Positions 6,487-13,171 of a stretch of 20,413 nt of DNA are shown piece after piece. The position numbers and the translations under genes were made by a program. Location: IMG/VR virus record IMGVR_UViG_3300021368_000909, positions 1 through 20,413 of that record, one strand, 5' to 3'. Positions within the stretch are counted from its first letter, which is position 1, and each line of letters starts with the position of its first letter. The DNA comes from a virus. The notes beneath the pieces are model-generated. The model was not told the DNA's origin. It did no database searches and worked only from the letters and a program-made list of their open reading frames with translations.

Positions 6487-7525
6487 CTGATATGGTCCTA
6501 TATAATGCGTTTCCACTAAAATAATCTTTGTTCAGTTTCATACGCTGCTTTTCTAAACTTACAATATAATCATCGTAATTTTCCATATAGTCAACAATCT
6601 TAGCAGTAACATTGCCTCTATATTTTCTATATGAAGAATAATCTTCAGTCCAATCACTTGGATATTTGAATTCAGGAAGTGCCATTTCGCTATAGCTTAG
6701 TCTATCTGGAACCATTGGAATAGCATCTACAAGAGCACCTTCATACCAACTAATACCAAGTGTTTCTTGTAAGTTAGCACTAAACACAAGTTTTGCTTCA
6801 CCTAGCAAATTATGGTATTCATTCTTTGTAAGTGTTTGTTCTTGACAAACTATAAACTCGTATTGTGGTAATTGTGCTTTAAGATCATGGAATATATCTA
6901 CTTGTTTTTCCGGAGCAATACGATGCGGGAAAAGAATAAGATCACGCTTTTCCATACCTTTGTAACTATCTAAACTGTTCTTTAGATACTCCATAGGCCA
7001 GCCTACACGATGAGTTTTATCATCATCTATATCTAAACTTTCAGCAAATAGATCTATATGGAAGTCACTTGCAAAGAAGTTATCGTCATAGCATTCATAC
7101 ATTGACTGCTCGGCATGACGTACCCAAGGCTTGTCGCCAATTAATCTTCCGAGGAAGTCTTGGGGATCATAACTTCCGGCGTGCCATAAGCCCCCAATAC
7201 GGACATCCACGCCGAGTAATTCTGCCATGTAGCGTAGTTGTATAACAGTAGGGTTCCAAGCATCTGTGTATAAAAAGTAGTCATCGGTTTTAACTGTTCC
7301 ATTACAAAACATTTCTCCAATTTGTTCTAGTTGTTTTGATTTATAAACATTAGTTCCGCCAAAATTGAGAAAAGCCCCAGGCGTAGTAGCCTGCGGCGTT
7401 TCCCCTCCGCTGATAACAACGACATCTTCATTTGTAGATCGTTCGAGCTGTTGTGGAAGGTGATCCTTCCATTGCTTAGTATAGCGTGTGTCAACTGCTT
7501 CTATATCTACAATATAAATAGTCAT
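6479..7525 (-). CDS. Glycosyltransferase, GT-B fold
   Basis: The 348-residue protein has a C-terminal GT-B nucleotide-sugar domain: LILFPHRIAPEKQVDIF (about 196-212) resembles the phosphate-contacting stretch of group 1 glycosyltransferases. SANLQETLGISWYEGALVDAIPMVP (249-273) is the family E-x7-E acceptor region, with E254 and E262. The N-terminal half is a Rossmann-like acceptor domain with GGLWHAGSYDP. It probably moves a sugar from a nucleotide sugar to DNA, a protein or a glycan; T4-like phages use such enzymes on modified bases, but the acceptor here is unknown. It starts by TAATG overlap on the 70-residue gene. The phosphomannomutase, cytidylyltransferase and epimerase genes at 11328-13171 could supply a donor, which is inference. 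Confidence 0.8.
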   Translation of the reverse strand: MTIYIVDIEAVDTRYTKQWKDHLPQQLERSTNEDVVVISGGETPQATTPGAFLNFGGTNVYKSKQLEQIGEMFCNGTVKTDDYFLYTDAWNPTVIQLRYMAELLGVDVRIGGLWHAGSYDPQDFLGRLIGDKPWVRHAEQSMYECYDDNFFASDFHIDLFAESLDIDDDKTHRVGWPMEYLKNSLDSYKGMEKRDLILFPHRIAPEKQVDIFHDLKAQLPQYEFIVCQEQTLTKNEYHNLLGEAKLVFSANLQETLGISWYEGALVDAIPMVPDRLSYSEMALPEFKYPSDWTEDYSSYRKYRGNVTAKIVDYMENYDDYIVSLEKQRMKLNKDYFSGNALYRTISDV

Positions 7526-7737
7526 TAATTACTCCGTTGTTGAAACTTTCGTTGTGCGTGACGGTTCTTTGCACGAATCCAATTTAGGTGCTTCTGATAT
7601 GCTTCCCATATAGGAGCTCCTTTTTTATACAAATCGGCTTCGTCAAACTTCTTGCCTTCAAAGCGGCAATAGTCACGAAACTTATCCAAATCGTTAAACA
7701 CCTTAGTGTACGCTTCACGATTGAATTTAATAGACAT
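7525..7737 (-). CDS. Small basic conserved phage protein
   Basis: The protein has 70 residues and is basic towards the C-terminus (NRHAQRKFQQRSN). The start ATG at 7735-7737 follows a GAGGAA Shine-Dalgarno nine bases upstream. The conserved-looking segment is KFNREAYTKVFNDLDKFRDYCRFEGKKFDEADLYKKGAPIW, predicted helical; from memory, T4-like cyanophages have relatives. It lies 15 bases after the QueD-like gene and joins the glycosyltransferase gene by TAATG. The basic tail could bind nucleic acid, but this is only a possibility. No known domain. Confidence 0.75.
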   Translation of the reverse strand: MSIKFNREAYTKVFNDLDKFRDYCRFEGKKFDEADLYKKGAPIWEAYQKHLNWIRAKNRHAQRKFQQRSN

Positions 7738-7752
7738 TTTCTCATATTCCTC

Positions 7753-8205
7753 TTATGATTGCTTAGGATAAATGTTGTGGCAGCCATTTTCTCCATCTTC
7801 GGAGACTTCGATAACAACAAAGCGGCCTGGATACTTTGTGTTAATTTCTTCATATAGGTCATCTGCAATCATCTCGCAAGACTTATAATCAAGATTTAGT
7901 ACATCATCTTTATAAAGATTTTCTAACCAGCGTTTGAACTGGATAAATTCAATTTCTCTGTCACTGTGTTTGACACTAATTGTAACTTTAAAATGGAACA
8001 TATGGCGATGAGGATAACCTAAAAAGCTAACATCATACTCATCGCCTGTTGCTAGAGCAGGATCTTCTAGTGCCGCAGGATATTTATGAATTCCTTCCTT
8101 TTGAAAAGTGACCCAAATACTGCGGTTTACTTTCGATTCCATATAAATTTTCTTATCTTCTTCTCGCATCATGCGTAACATACCTTCATAATAACGTTCT
8201 TGCAT
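7753..8205 (-). CDS. QueD/6-pyruvoyl-tetrahydropterin synthase-like protein
   Basis: The protein has up to 150 residues. It resembles the QueD/PTPS T-fold: GIHKYP (H40), HRHMFHFKV with H66 and H68 for the first-row zinc histidines, DREIEFIQFKRWLENL matching the D-x-x-DF-x-x-LK stretch, SCEMIADDL for the usual T/S-x-E helix, and VSEDGENGC near the end. QueD makes 6-carboxytetrahydropterin, the QueE substrate. However, the catalytic Cys four residues before HxH is absent (FLGYPHRH), and the usual LDH motif reads LDY. Activity is therefore uncertain. The promoter at 8213-8241 places transcription start almost on the ATG at 8205, so the true start may be an internal ATG, for example residue 22 at 8142. 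Confidence 0.55.
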   Translation of the reverse strand: MQERYYEGMLRMMREEDKKIYMESKVNRSIWVTFQKEGIHKYPAALEDPALATGDEYDVSFLGYPHRHMFHFKVTISVKHSDREIEFIQFKRWLENLYKDDVLNLDYKSCEMIADDLYEEINTKYPGRFVVIEVSEDGENGCHNIYPKQS

Positions 8206-8212
8206 TGTTTAT

Positions 8213-8241
8213 AGTATACTTTCATAGTAAGATCTTGTCAA
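8213..8241 (-). promoter_or_regulatory. Sigma70-like promoter for the QueD-like unit
   Basis: TTGACA (8236-8241), 17 bases, then TATACT (8213-8218, 5 of 6 consensus bases). The -35 box lies inside the last codons of the 177-residue gene. The predicted start near 8206 leaves practically no leader before the first ATG of the QueD-like gene. Confidence 0.72.
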
Positions 8242-8755
8242 GTCCATATTTGCTCCAATCTGTAAATTTTTCTCTATCTAACAGATCGTGCAAACTATGA
8301 CACCAGACACCTGGGTTGGACGCCTTAAAGTCTTTATCATCAATTTTCAACATAGTGTTGTAATTCCACTGTTTCACGTAAGGCACCGGAACGCGAAGTT
8401 GTGGGATAAAATTGTCATATTCAATTAAGCCTGATTCTAAAAATGCTTCAGCAAGTGCAATAGGAATATCTAAACTACAAAGATAACCTTCATCAAGGAA
8501 CTCTGTAATCATATCTTCCCATTCACTCCATTCGTCTGCATCTTCTGGAAAATTAGTACCAGGATTAAAACTATGATTTGCACCAAAGAACAAGTGCTGA
8601 CACTTTTCTTTTGTAAAGAATGTCATAATTTCTTCAGTATCTTGAATACCTTCAATAAAAAGTGTTTTCATTTTATATGCAGGAGTCTTTTCTACTTCGT
8701 AACCTGTAAAGTAGCAAACCTTTTCTACAATACCTTCTTCGTAATCTCTTTTCAT
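8222..8755 (-). CDS. Conserved phage protein of unknown function in the dpdA unit
   Basis: The 177-residue protein is acidic. It begins MKRDYEEGIVEKVCYFTGYEVEKTP, contains HLFFGANHSFNPG (about 49-61), and has a conserved-looking C-terminal block IKIDDKDFKASNPGVWCHSLHDLLDREKFTDW. The ordered hydrophobic strands (TLFIEGI, HLFFGAN, LCSLDI) suggest an alpha/beta fold. There is no membrane segment and no recognised catalytic motif. It overlaps the DUF465-like gene by 4 bases and is the last gene of the clamp-dpdA unit; the next promoter's -35 box is inside its end. From memory, similar proteins occur in T4-like marine phages. Function unknown. Confidence 0.8.
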   Translation of the reverse strand: MKRDYEEGIVEKVCYFTGYEVEKTPAYKMKTLFIEGIQDTEEIMTFFTKEKCQHLFFGANHSFNPGTNFPEDADEWSEWEDMITEFLDEGYLCSLDIPIALAEAFLESGLIEYDNFIPQLRVPVPYVKQWNYNTMLKIDDKDFKASNPGVWCHSLHDLLDREKFTDWSKYGLDKILL

Positions 8756-8955
8756 CCTAATGCCTTTAGTTCAGTTTCGAGTCTGTGTATTTCATCTTTG
8801 AGCCAAAGTTTTTGAGTTTTAAGCCTGTTTACTTTGTTATCATCTTCCCACTTATTATACAACTCTTTTACTTCGTCGTCAAGTGCTCTATGTTTCCGAT
8901 ATAATTCTTGTAAATGGGTTGCAATTTTATTGTGCTTCTCAGTAAAATTACTCAT
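8752..8955 (-). CDS. DUF465/YdcH-like small coiled-coil protein
   Basis: The protein has 67 residues and is entirely helical and charged, with the YdcH/DUF465 pattern: HLQELYRKHRALDDEVKELY, then RLKTQKLWLKDEIHRLETEL. Family members in bacteria are about 70 residues, form helical hairpins and have no firmly established biochemical role. ATGA overlaps join it to both dpdA upstream and the 177-residue gene downstream, so it is co-translated with dpdA. Direct participation in DNA modification is not supported by the sequence. Confidence 0.7.
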   Translation of the reverse strand: MSNFTEKHNKIATHLQELYRKHRALDDEVKELYNKWEDDNKVNRLKTQKLWLKDEIHRLETELKALG

Positions 8956-10406
8956 TCAAACAACTCCCCAAATTTAGTTTGTGCATTTACAGTTTTCTTA
9001 CCAGTGGCACCCCGTGTGCCAATGATGCTCATCCAGAAGCGGCTGTATTCTTCTACAAGTGCTTCTGCTTTTTGCCGGTCATCCGTTGCGAATATTTCGT
9101 CCACAACATCTCTGAAAAATAGCCTGTCAAAACGCTCTTCCACAAGCATTGCCGGAAGTATTCCGTTGTCGTATTGTCTATTTGCTTCTTGTACTGCATT
9201 AATGTGCATCCATACGTTATGCCCCATCATGATAGCATATGAAAAACTATCCCATGAGGTCTTGCCTTCTTTGCCTATTTTATTTAGATCACCTGGACCA
9301 TATATACAAATATCTTTGGCTTGAAGTTCTGCTGTAATCGGACTATCCATAAAGCTAGGATGTTTGCCTTCTCGAACGAATGCTTGCCCGAACTGAGTAG
9401 TATCTTGTGCAAGTGACTTATCATCTATACTAGGCACCATTCGATATACCCATTTAGTGCGATCTTGTGTTTCAAGTTCACAATAAATCTGTCCATTAGC
9501 AGTTGCAAGGAATGGAGAAGCACAATCAAACGTAATAGTAAAGTTTTCATTGTGATATTTGCGTACTGCTCTTTGGATATCTGTTAATAATGTAGCCCAT
9601 TCGAGCTTTGAAGTACCTAAGAAGTGCATTACATCATGTATGCCTTTCTCAAGCAATCCGTCAAATCGCAGTGCAACCAAACGCTTGAGTGCAAGATGAA
9701 CATCACACATATTTTGTCCACCCATCGACCAACCGTTGAAATGATCATTTGGATATTTCTTAGGATCACAATAATCCTTCATCTGGTTGTACCAGTCATC
9801 CGCATCGGCGTGATTTTCACCTTGGAGAACATTAAGGAACTTACAAGCACCTGTTCGATGTTTCATCCAATAATCATTGTTAATACGTGTTGCTTTTACT
9901 GCTTCTGCATATGTACTAATGCCTGTTGCTTTTGCACCTTCCGGAGAACGTGCAACCCAGGCTGGAATATCAAGTATCATTCCATAGTCCATATATGCGT
10001 CCATCCACTTCAAAACGCCATCACGTTTCTTTTGTGCCTTTGGACAATTTGGATCTTTCCAGTCACCTTCCCAAACACCCTTACCAATTTGGAAGCCACC
10101 TGAGTCACCAAGTAGCCAAGTGTTTTGTCTATCTCTATTACGCACCATGTCTTCTTTAGGAGCAAACTTATTGACATCTAAGTCAGCGTGTCCGGCACTA
10201 TACAAACTCCATTTGTAAGTAAACTGTCCTTCCTGTGCATTTAGATAATTTAAACTTTCAACTCCGTGTGTAAGGTTAGAAGGTATTCTGGACTTATCCA
10301 CATATTCTTCATGACGTTGCTTACCTACATAGGTAGCATAAAAGCCACTTAGTGCGGGCAAAAAACGTGCATAATCATTTTGTGTTGCGGTTAAATCTTT
10401 ATTCAT
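8952..10406 (-). CDS. dpdA: DpdA-like DNA guanine transglycosylase (TGT superfamily)
   Basis: The 484-residue protein has the (beta/alpha)8 tRNA-guanine transglycosylase core: DSGGFQ (residues 101-106) and LDIP with D146 line the base pocket, LQGE (194-197), GWSMGG (225-230), HFLGTS (261-266), and FDCASPF (293-299) with D294 as the probable nucleophile. TGT enzymes swap guanine for a 7-deazaguanine base. In phages with folE/queD/queE, such proteins (DpdA) do this in DNA instead of tRNA. No C-terminal PUA-type RNA-binding domain and no obvious CxCxxC zinc motif is visible, favouring DpdA over tRNA TGT. It overlaps the 65-residue gene by TAATG and the DUF465-like gene by ATGA. The clamp promoter should express it early, with replication. 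Confidence 0.88.
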   Translation of the reverse strand: MNKDLTATQNDYARFLPALSGFYATYVGKQRHEEYVDKSRIPSNLTHGVESLNYLNAQEGQFTYKWSLYSAGHADLDVNKFAPKEDMVRNRDRQNTWLLGDSGGFQIGKGVWEGDWKDPNCPKAQKKRDGVLKWMDAYMDYGMILDIPAWVARSPEGAKATGISTYAEAVKATRINNDYWMKHRTGACKFLNVLQGENHADADDWYNQMKDYCDPKKYPNDHFNGWSMGGQNMCDVHLALKRLVALRFDGLLEKGIHDVMHFLGTSKLEWATLLTDIQRAVRKYHNENFTITFDCASPFLATANGQIYCELETQDRTKWVYRMVPSIDDKSLAQDTTQFGQAFVREGKHPSFMDSPITAELQAKDICIYGPGDLNKIGKEGKTSWDSFSYAIMMGHNVWMHINAVQEANRQYDNGILPAMLVEERFDRLFFRDVVDEIFATDDRQKAEALVEEYSRFWMSIIGTRGATGKKTVNAQTKFGELFE

Positions 10407-10603
10407 TAATCTTTCACGTTTAAATTGCTTGGGCTATATTGTTCACCATTATAGCCACTTCCAGATCCATCTACACCTGAGTTGCAAGCAAATACAACTA
10501 AGCATAGAAAGAAAGCACTCCACAGTGTAGCTCGTTTACTCCAAAGGATGAATCCATCCATTGCTTCTTCGGCTTGTTTCTGTGCTTGCTCTGCTGGTGT
10601 CAT
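10406..10603 (-). CDS. Small single-pass membrane protein between clamp and dpdA
   Basis: The protein has 65 residues: a soluble helical N-terminus (MTPAEQAQKQAEEAMDGFIL), a basic WSKR, then one hydrophobic segment ATLWSAFFLCLVVFA (about 26-39) followed by C-N-S and a polar Gly/Ser-rich tail. The VFAC sequence loosely resembles a lipobox, but the long N-terminus makes a lipoprotein signal unlikely; a type II membrane anchor is more plausible. TAATG junctions connect it to both gp45 and dpdA, so it is co-translated. Function unknown. Confidence 0.75.
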   Translation of the reverse strand: MTPAEQAQKQAEEAMDGFILWSKRATLWSAFFLCLVVFACNSGVDGSGSGYNGEQYSPSNLNVKD

Positions 10604-11331
10604 TACTTACTCTGTGCTGGCAGGATATAGTCATACTTGGCCATACCGCTGTCTACTGAAATCATCATTGCACCTTGATCTGAGATACTCATTGTTGCAT
10701 CACCATCTAAGTTTAAAATACTTTGAACTTGTGCTACTGGCCAACTCCATGTATGTGCAAGTGTTCCTTCAATACCATGTTGGAAAACAAACTCACCTGC
10801 GTGTGTACTTGCATCACCAAAGCTAAACACTAGATTTCCGTCTTTAGTACTAACATTAAATGTTGGTTCTTCTGAGTGTGCAGCACTCATTAGCTTCATA
10901 CGTGCAATACTTGCTACACTTGGACTAAAAGTAATCTGCCATTGTGCGCCTTTAAACTTTACAGTTTTAAGTTTTTCTTCAATAATTGCTTTGTTCATAA
11001 AGCGATAATCATTTTGAAAGTCGCCTGCTGCGTTTTCAAAGTGAATGTGTGTTGGAACAACCTCTCCATTACGTTCTGCTGTTACAACTTCAATTTTTGC
11101 ATCCTTTTGATATTCCGGATTTTTCAAATGCAAGCTAAGTTTGTCTAAATTTGGCATACCAAATGTGTCAACAAACTCTGATACAGGCGAGTGTGTTTCT
11201 GCACTTAGGATAACACTTCGATCGTCTGCCATTGAATCAATTAAAGTGCCTTCGTCGTTCTGCACTTTTACAATGCTTAGGAAGCCTAATGCATGGGTGT
11301 GTGCAACAATGTCTTGTAAGATATCTTTCAT
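10603..11331 (-). CDS. 45: Sliding clamp (T4 gp45 homologue)
   Basis: The 242-residue protein matches the size and pattern of the gp45 clamp of T4-like marine phages (T4 gp45 is 228 residues). The clamp trimer encircles DNA, tethers DNA polymerase, and in T4 also activates late transcription. The protein shows alternating beta strands and helices of two processivity domains (HALGFLSIVKV, then FGMPNLDKLSLHL; later QITFSPSVASIARMKLMSA and MISVDSGMAKYDYILPA at the end). The ATG has GGAG about seven bases upstream and a perfect consensus promoter ahead of it. The polymerase C-terminus (SLFDFGD) in this window is a likely clamp-binding peptide. Identification rests on recognised similarity and context. 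Confidence 0.9.
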   Translation of the reverse strand: MKDILQDIVAHTHALGFLSIVKVQNDEGTLIDSMADDRSVILSAETHSPVSEFVDTFGMPNLDKLSLHLKNPEYQKDAKIEVVTAERNGEVVPTHIHFENAAGDFQNDYRFMNKAIIEEKLKTVKFKGAQWQITFSPSVASIARMKLMSAAHSEEPTFNVSTKDGNLVFSFGDASTHAGEFVFQHGIEGTLAHTWSWPVAQVQSILNLDGDATMSISDQGAMMISVDSGMAKYDYILPAQSK

Positions 11332-12077
11332 ACTGTTTCTCCATTCTTAAATTCTATTATATTGCCTAATTTGTTGTTTGTCAAGAGTTTTTCTACTGAG
11401 TATTTAGGTTTAAAGCCTAAACTTTTTATTTTATCCATATTGGCGCAAGTCCAACTCCGTTCATTCGGGGTATTTAGACGAATTGGCAAGTCAGGTGCAA
11501 AGTCACGGATTCTAAATGGATGGCCTGTGCCTATGTCTATTTCGCCTGTTAGTTTACTATTCATACAAAGTTCTATTGCATCACATAAATCTTCTATATG
11601 TATAAAGTCTCTGTAATGATTAGTTACATAATCTAGTTCATTGTCTATAAGTTTTTGCAAAAACATACCTTTTCTAGGAGCATATGAGAAAACTGTATGA
11701 AATCTCATGCATAATGTATTAACATAACAAGCTGCTGCTTCTTCGACAATGTATTTGCTTGCAGCGTAAGGATTTAAATGTGGTTCGTAAATAGAACTAG
11801 AACTTGCAATTAACATACGTGTTTCTGGATAACGTTCTAATAGTCTTTTTGTGACCTCTACGTTATTACGCCAGTAGCCTGCAGGATCGTCCATACTTTC
11901 ACGCACACCGCTTTTACCAGCAAGATGTATTATTAGGTCAAAGTTTTCACGTAAAGGAATATCTAATAGATCCTGACCGTCTATTAAGTCAAAGCCTACG
12001 ACACTATGGTGTCGTGTGAGCCGTTTAAGCAAGTGACTTCCTATAAATCCTCTATGACCCGTTAGACATATATGCAT
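11328..12077 (-). CDS. NAD-dependent nucleotide-sugar epimerase/dehydratase (extended SDR)
   Basis: The 249-residue protein is an extended short-chain dehydrogenase. The NAD(P)-binding glycine motif is TGHRGFIGS (6-14), LIIHLAGKSG (48-57) is the usual HxAG strand, serines in SSSSIYE (92-98) precede the active site, and YAASK (Y104, K108) is the catalytic pair. RDFIHIEDLCDAI and NERSWTCANMDKIKSLGFKP are typical of sugar-nucleotide epimerases. It would act on an NDP-sugar; the substrate is not determinable. At 249 residues it is shorter than most family members (about 310-340). It overlaps phosphomannomutase by 26 bases, and the clamp promoter's -35 box lies in its last codons. Confidence 0.85.
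   Translation of the reverse strand: MHICLTGHRGFIGSHLLKRLTRHHSVVGFDLIDGQDLLDIPLRENFDLIIHLAGKSGVRESMDDPAGYWRNNVEVTKRLLERYPETRMLIASSSSIYEPHLNPYAASKYIVEEAAACYVNTLCMRFHTVFSYAPRKGMFLQKLIDNELDYVTNHYRDFIHIEDLCDAIELCMNSKLTGEIDIGTGHPFRIRDFAPDLPIRLNTPNERSWTCANMDKIKSLGFKPKYSVEKLLTNNKLGNIIEFKNGETV
11356..11384 (-). promoter_or_regulatory. Perfect-consensus sigma70 promoter for the clamp-dpdA unit
   Basis: TTGACA (11379-11384), exactly 17 bases, then TATAAT (11356-11361): 12 of 12 consensus bases. It lies within the last codons of the SDR gene. The predicted start near 11349 gives an 18-base leader with GGAG before the clamp ATG. Confidence 0.88.
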
Positions 12078-12759
12078 TTAATTTACTCCAAGTGTCTTGC
12101 CAACCATTGACACTATAATTCATACCATTTTTATTTGCTTGAGCTAATGGAAAATCATTACCATCTTCATCCATTCTATCACCAAAAAACAAGATAGTAT
12201 CGTTTTGGCTAAAATCTCGCATTATTTGGCTTTTATCTGCTCCTACAGGAAAAATATCTATTCCTGTTTCTCCGCCTACCACAGCTTCTATATCTGGAAA
12301 CTTTTGTTTAAACATTTTTGCTATAGTAACTCGTTCTTCTGTTCTTTCGTCATGCTGAACATACAATTTGCGCTCACCAAGAGTTGCGTTTCTTCCTACA
12401 ACACTAAAATTACACATACCAGGCCTGTCTTCTATGTGTAATCCTGTACGTAGAGGAAACTTACTTAGTGCTAATTCTTCACGCAGCCACGCTTCTGCCT
12501 CTTCTGGTATACTCCATGTATTTGTAAAAACATTATTATTTTGCTCCCATACATCATTACCGGAACAGTTGTAAACCTTAACTGCTAAGTTGTATATTGT
12601 TGCGCCTACCTGTTCTATAGTTTTGTCTCTATCTGATCCAGTCACAAGGTACACAGCATTATGGGTTGCAAATTGTTCAAACCAAGCTGCAAATTCTTTA
12701 TCCATTTTTCCACGGCTTGGGGTAAGTGTGCCGTCTACATCAAATATAAATTTAGACAT
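12052..12759 (-). CDS. Phosphomannomutase, HAD (eukaryotic PMM) type
   Basis: The 235-residue protein resembles human PMM1/PMM2 along its length. The HAD nucleophile motif is FDVDGTLTPSR (D7 and D9), followed by the TGSD motif II, the cap-domain segment EDRPGMCNFSVVGRNATLGER (like the PMM stretch with RNGMLNVSPIGR), GGETGIDIFPVGADKSQ (PMM: GGQISFDVFPDGWDK), and FFGDRMDEDGND for metal binding. PMM interconverts mannose-6-phosphate and mannose-1-phosphate in the cytosol, feeding GDP-mannose. Length is close to the usual 246-262. It starts by an 8-base overlap with the cytidylyltransferase. A related HAD sugar-phosphate phosphatase cannot be excluded. Confidence 0.85.
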   Translation of the reverse strand: MSKFIFDVDGTLTPSRGKMDKEFAAWFEQFATHNAVYLVTGSDRDKTIEQVGATIYNLAVKVYNCSGNDVWEQNNNVFTNTWSIPEEAEAWLREELALSKFPLRTGLHIEDRPGMCNFSVVGRNATLGERKLYVQHDERTEERVTIAKMFKQKFPDIEAVVGGETGIDIFPVGADKSQIMRDFSQNDTILFFGDRMDEDGNDFPLAQANKNGMNYSVNGWQDTWSKLNAYMSNGS

Positions 12760-13171
12760 TGTTTTGCCTTTCTGCTACCCGCTTTCGCAAATCACTGGAC
12801 GAGAAGCGGTGATCTCTTTTGTTAAAGTATAGCTGGATACCCCGCTTCTTGCAAATATCCTTGCCCGTAAAATCCTTTTCACGATACTCTTCTCCTAATA
12901 TTCTAACATCAATTTGGTACATTGTCAAGATATCATTTAGGTCTTCTTCAGTGCCGTAAGGAATAATTTCATCTACGTACCCTACTGCTTTAAGTTGTGT
13001 ATACCTTTCTACAATAGTTTGTATAGGAGAATTTTTTTCTGATCTATCTATGCTTGGATCAACCTGCAATCCACATATTAGATAGTCGCATTGTTCTTTT
13101 GCTTCACGTAACATTTGTACGTGACCTGCGTGTAATAAATCAAATGTTGAACAAGTAAATCCTACTTTCAT
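12752..13171 (-). CDS. TagD/RfaE-type cytidylyltransferase-like nucleotidyltransferase
   Basis: The 139-residue protein has the nucleotidyltransferase fold: STFDLLHAGHVQMLREAK with the HxGH motif (H14 to H17), the RYTQLKAVGYVDEIIPYG helix, and the C-terminal RFSSSDLRKRV resembling the (S/R)TSxxR substrate-binding motif. Such enzymes transfer CMP or AMP to a sugar phosphate or polyol phosphate (glycerol-3-phosphate cytidylyltransferase, ADP-heptose synthase C-domain). Length is close to TagD (129 residues). It overlaps the Fpr reductase gene by 4 bases and the phosphomannomutase gene by 8 bases, so it belongs to the sugar cassette. The exact substrate is not determinable. Confidence 0.85.
   Translation of the reverse strand: MKVGFTCSTFDLLHAGHVQMLREAKEQCDYLICGLQVDPSIDRSEKNSPIQTIVERYTQLKAVGYVDEIIPYGTEEDLNDILTMYQIDVRILGEEYREKDFTGKDICKKRGIQLYFNKRDHRFSSSDLRKRVAERQNNV

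Noticed and set aside
9624-10103. Plus-strand open frame of 159 codons, and other plus-strand frames across the window
   Set aside because: They lie antisense to firmly identified genes (here dpdA), have cysteine/histidine-rich compositions typical of antisense reading, and no family resemblance or good ribosome binding sites.
8952-10406. Reading the 484-residue protein as a tRNA-guanine transglycosylase
   Set aside because: No obvious CxCxxC zinc motif and no PUA-type domain, and it coexists with phage folE/queE; the DNA-acting DpdA role fits better, although tRNA activity is not formally excluded.
12900-12928. TTGACA-17-TAGAAT inside the cytidylyltransferase gene, upstream of phosphomannomutase
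   Set aside because: The same geometry as the unit-head promoters, but it lies within mid-gene coding sequence rather than at a unit boundary; it could be a weak internal promoter or chance, and was not annotated.
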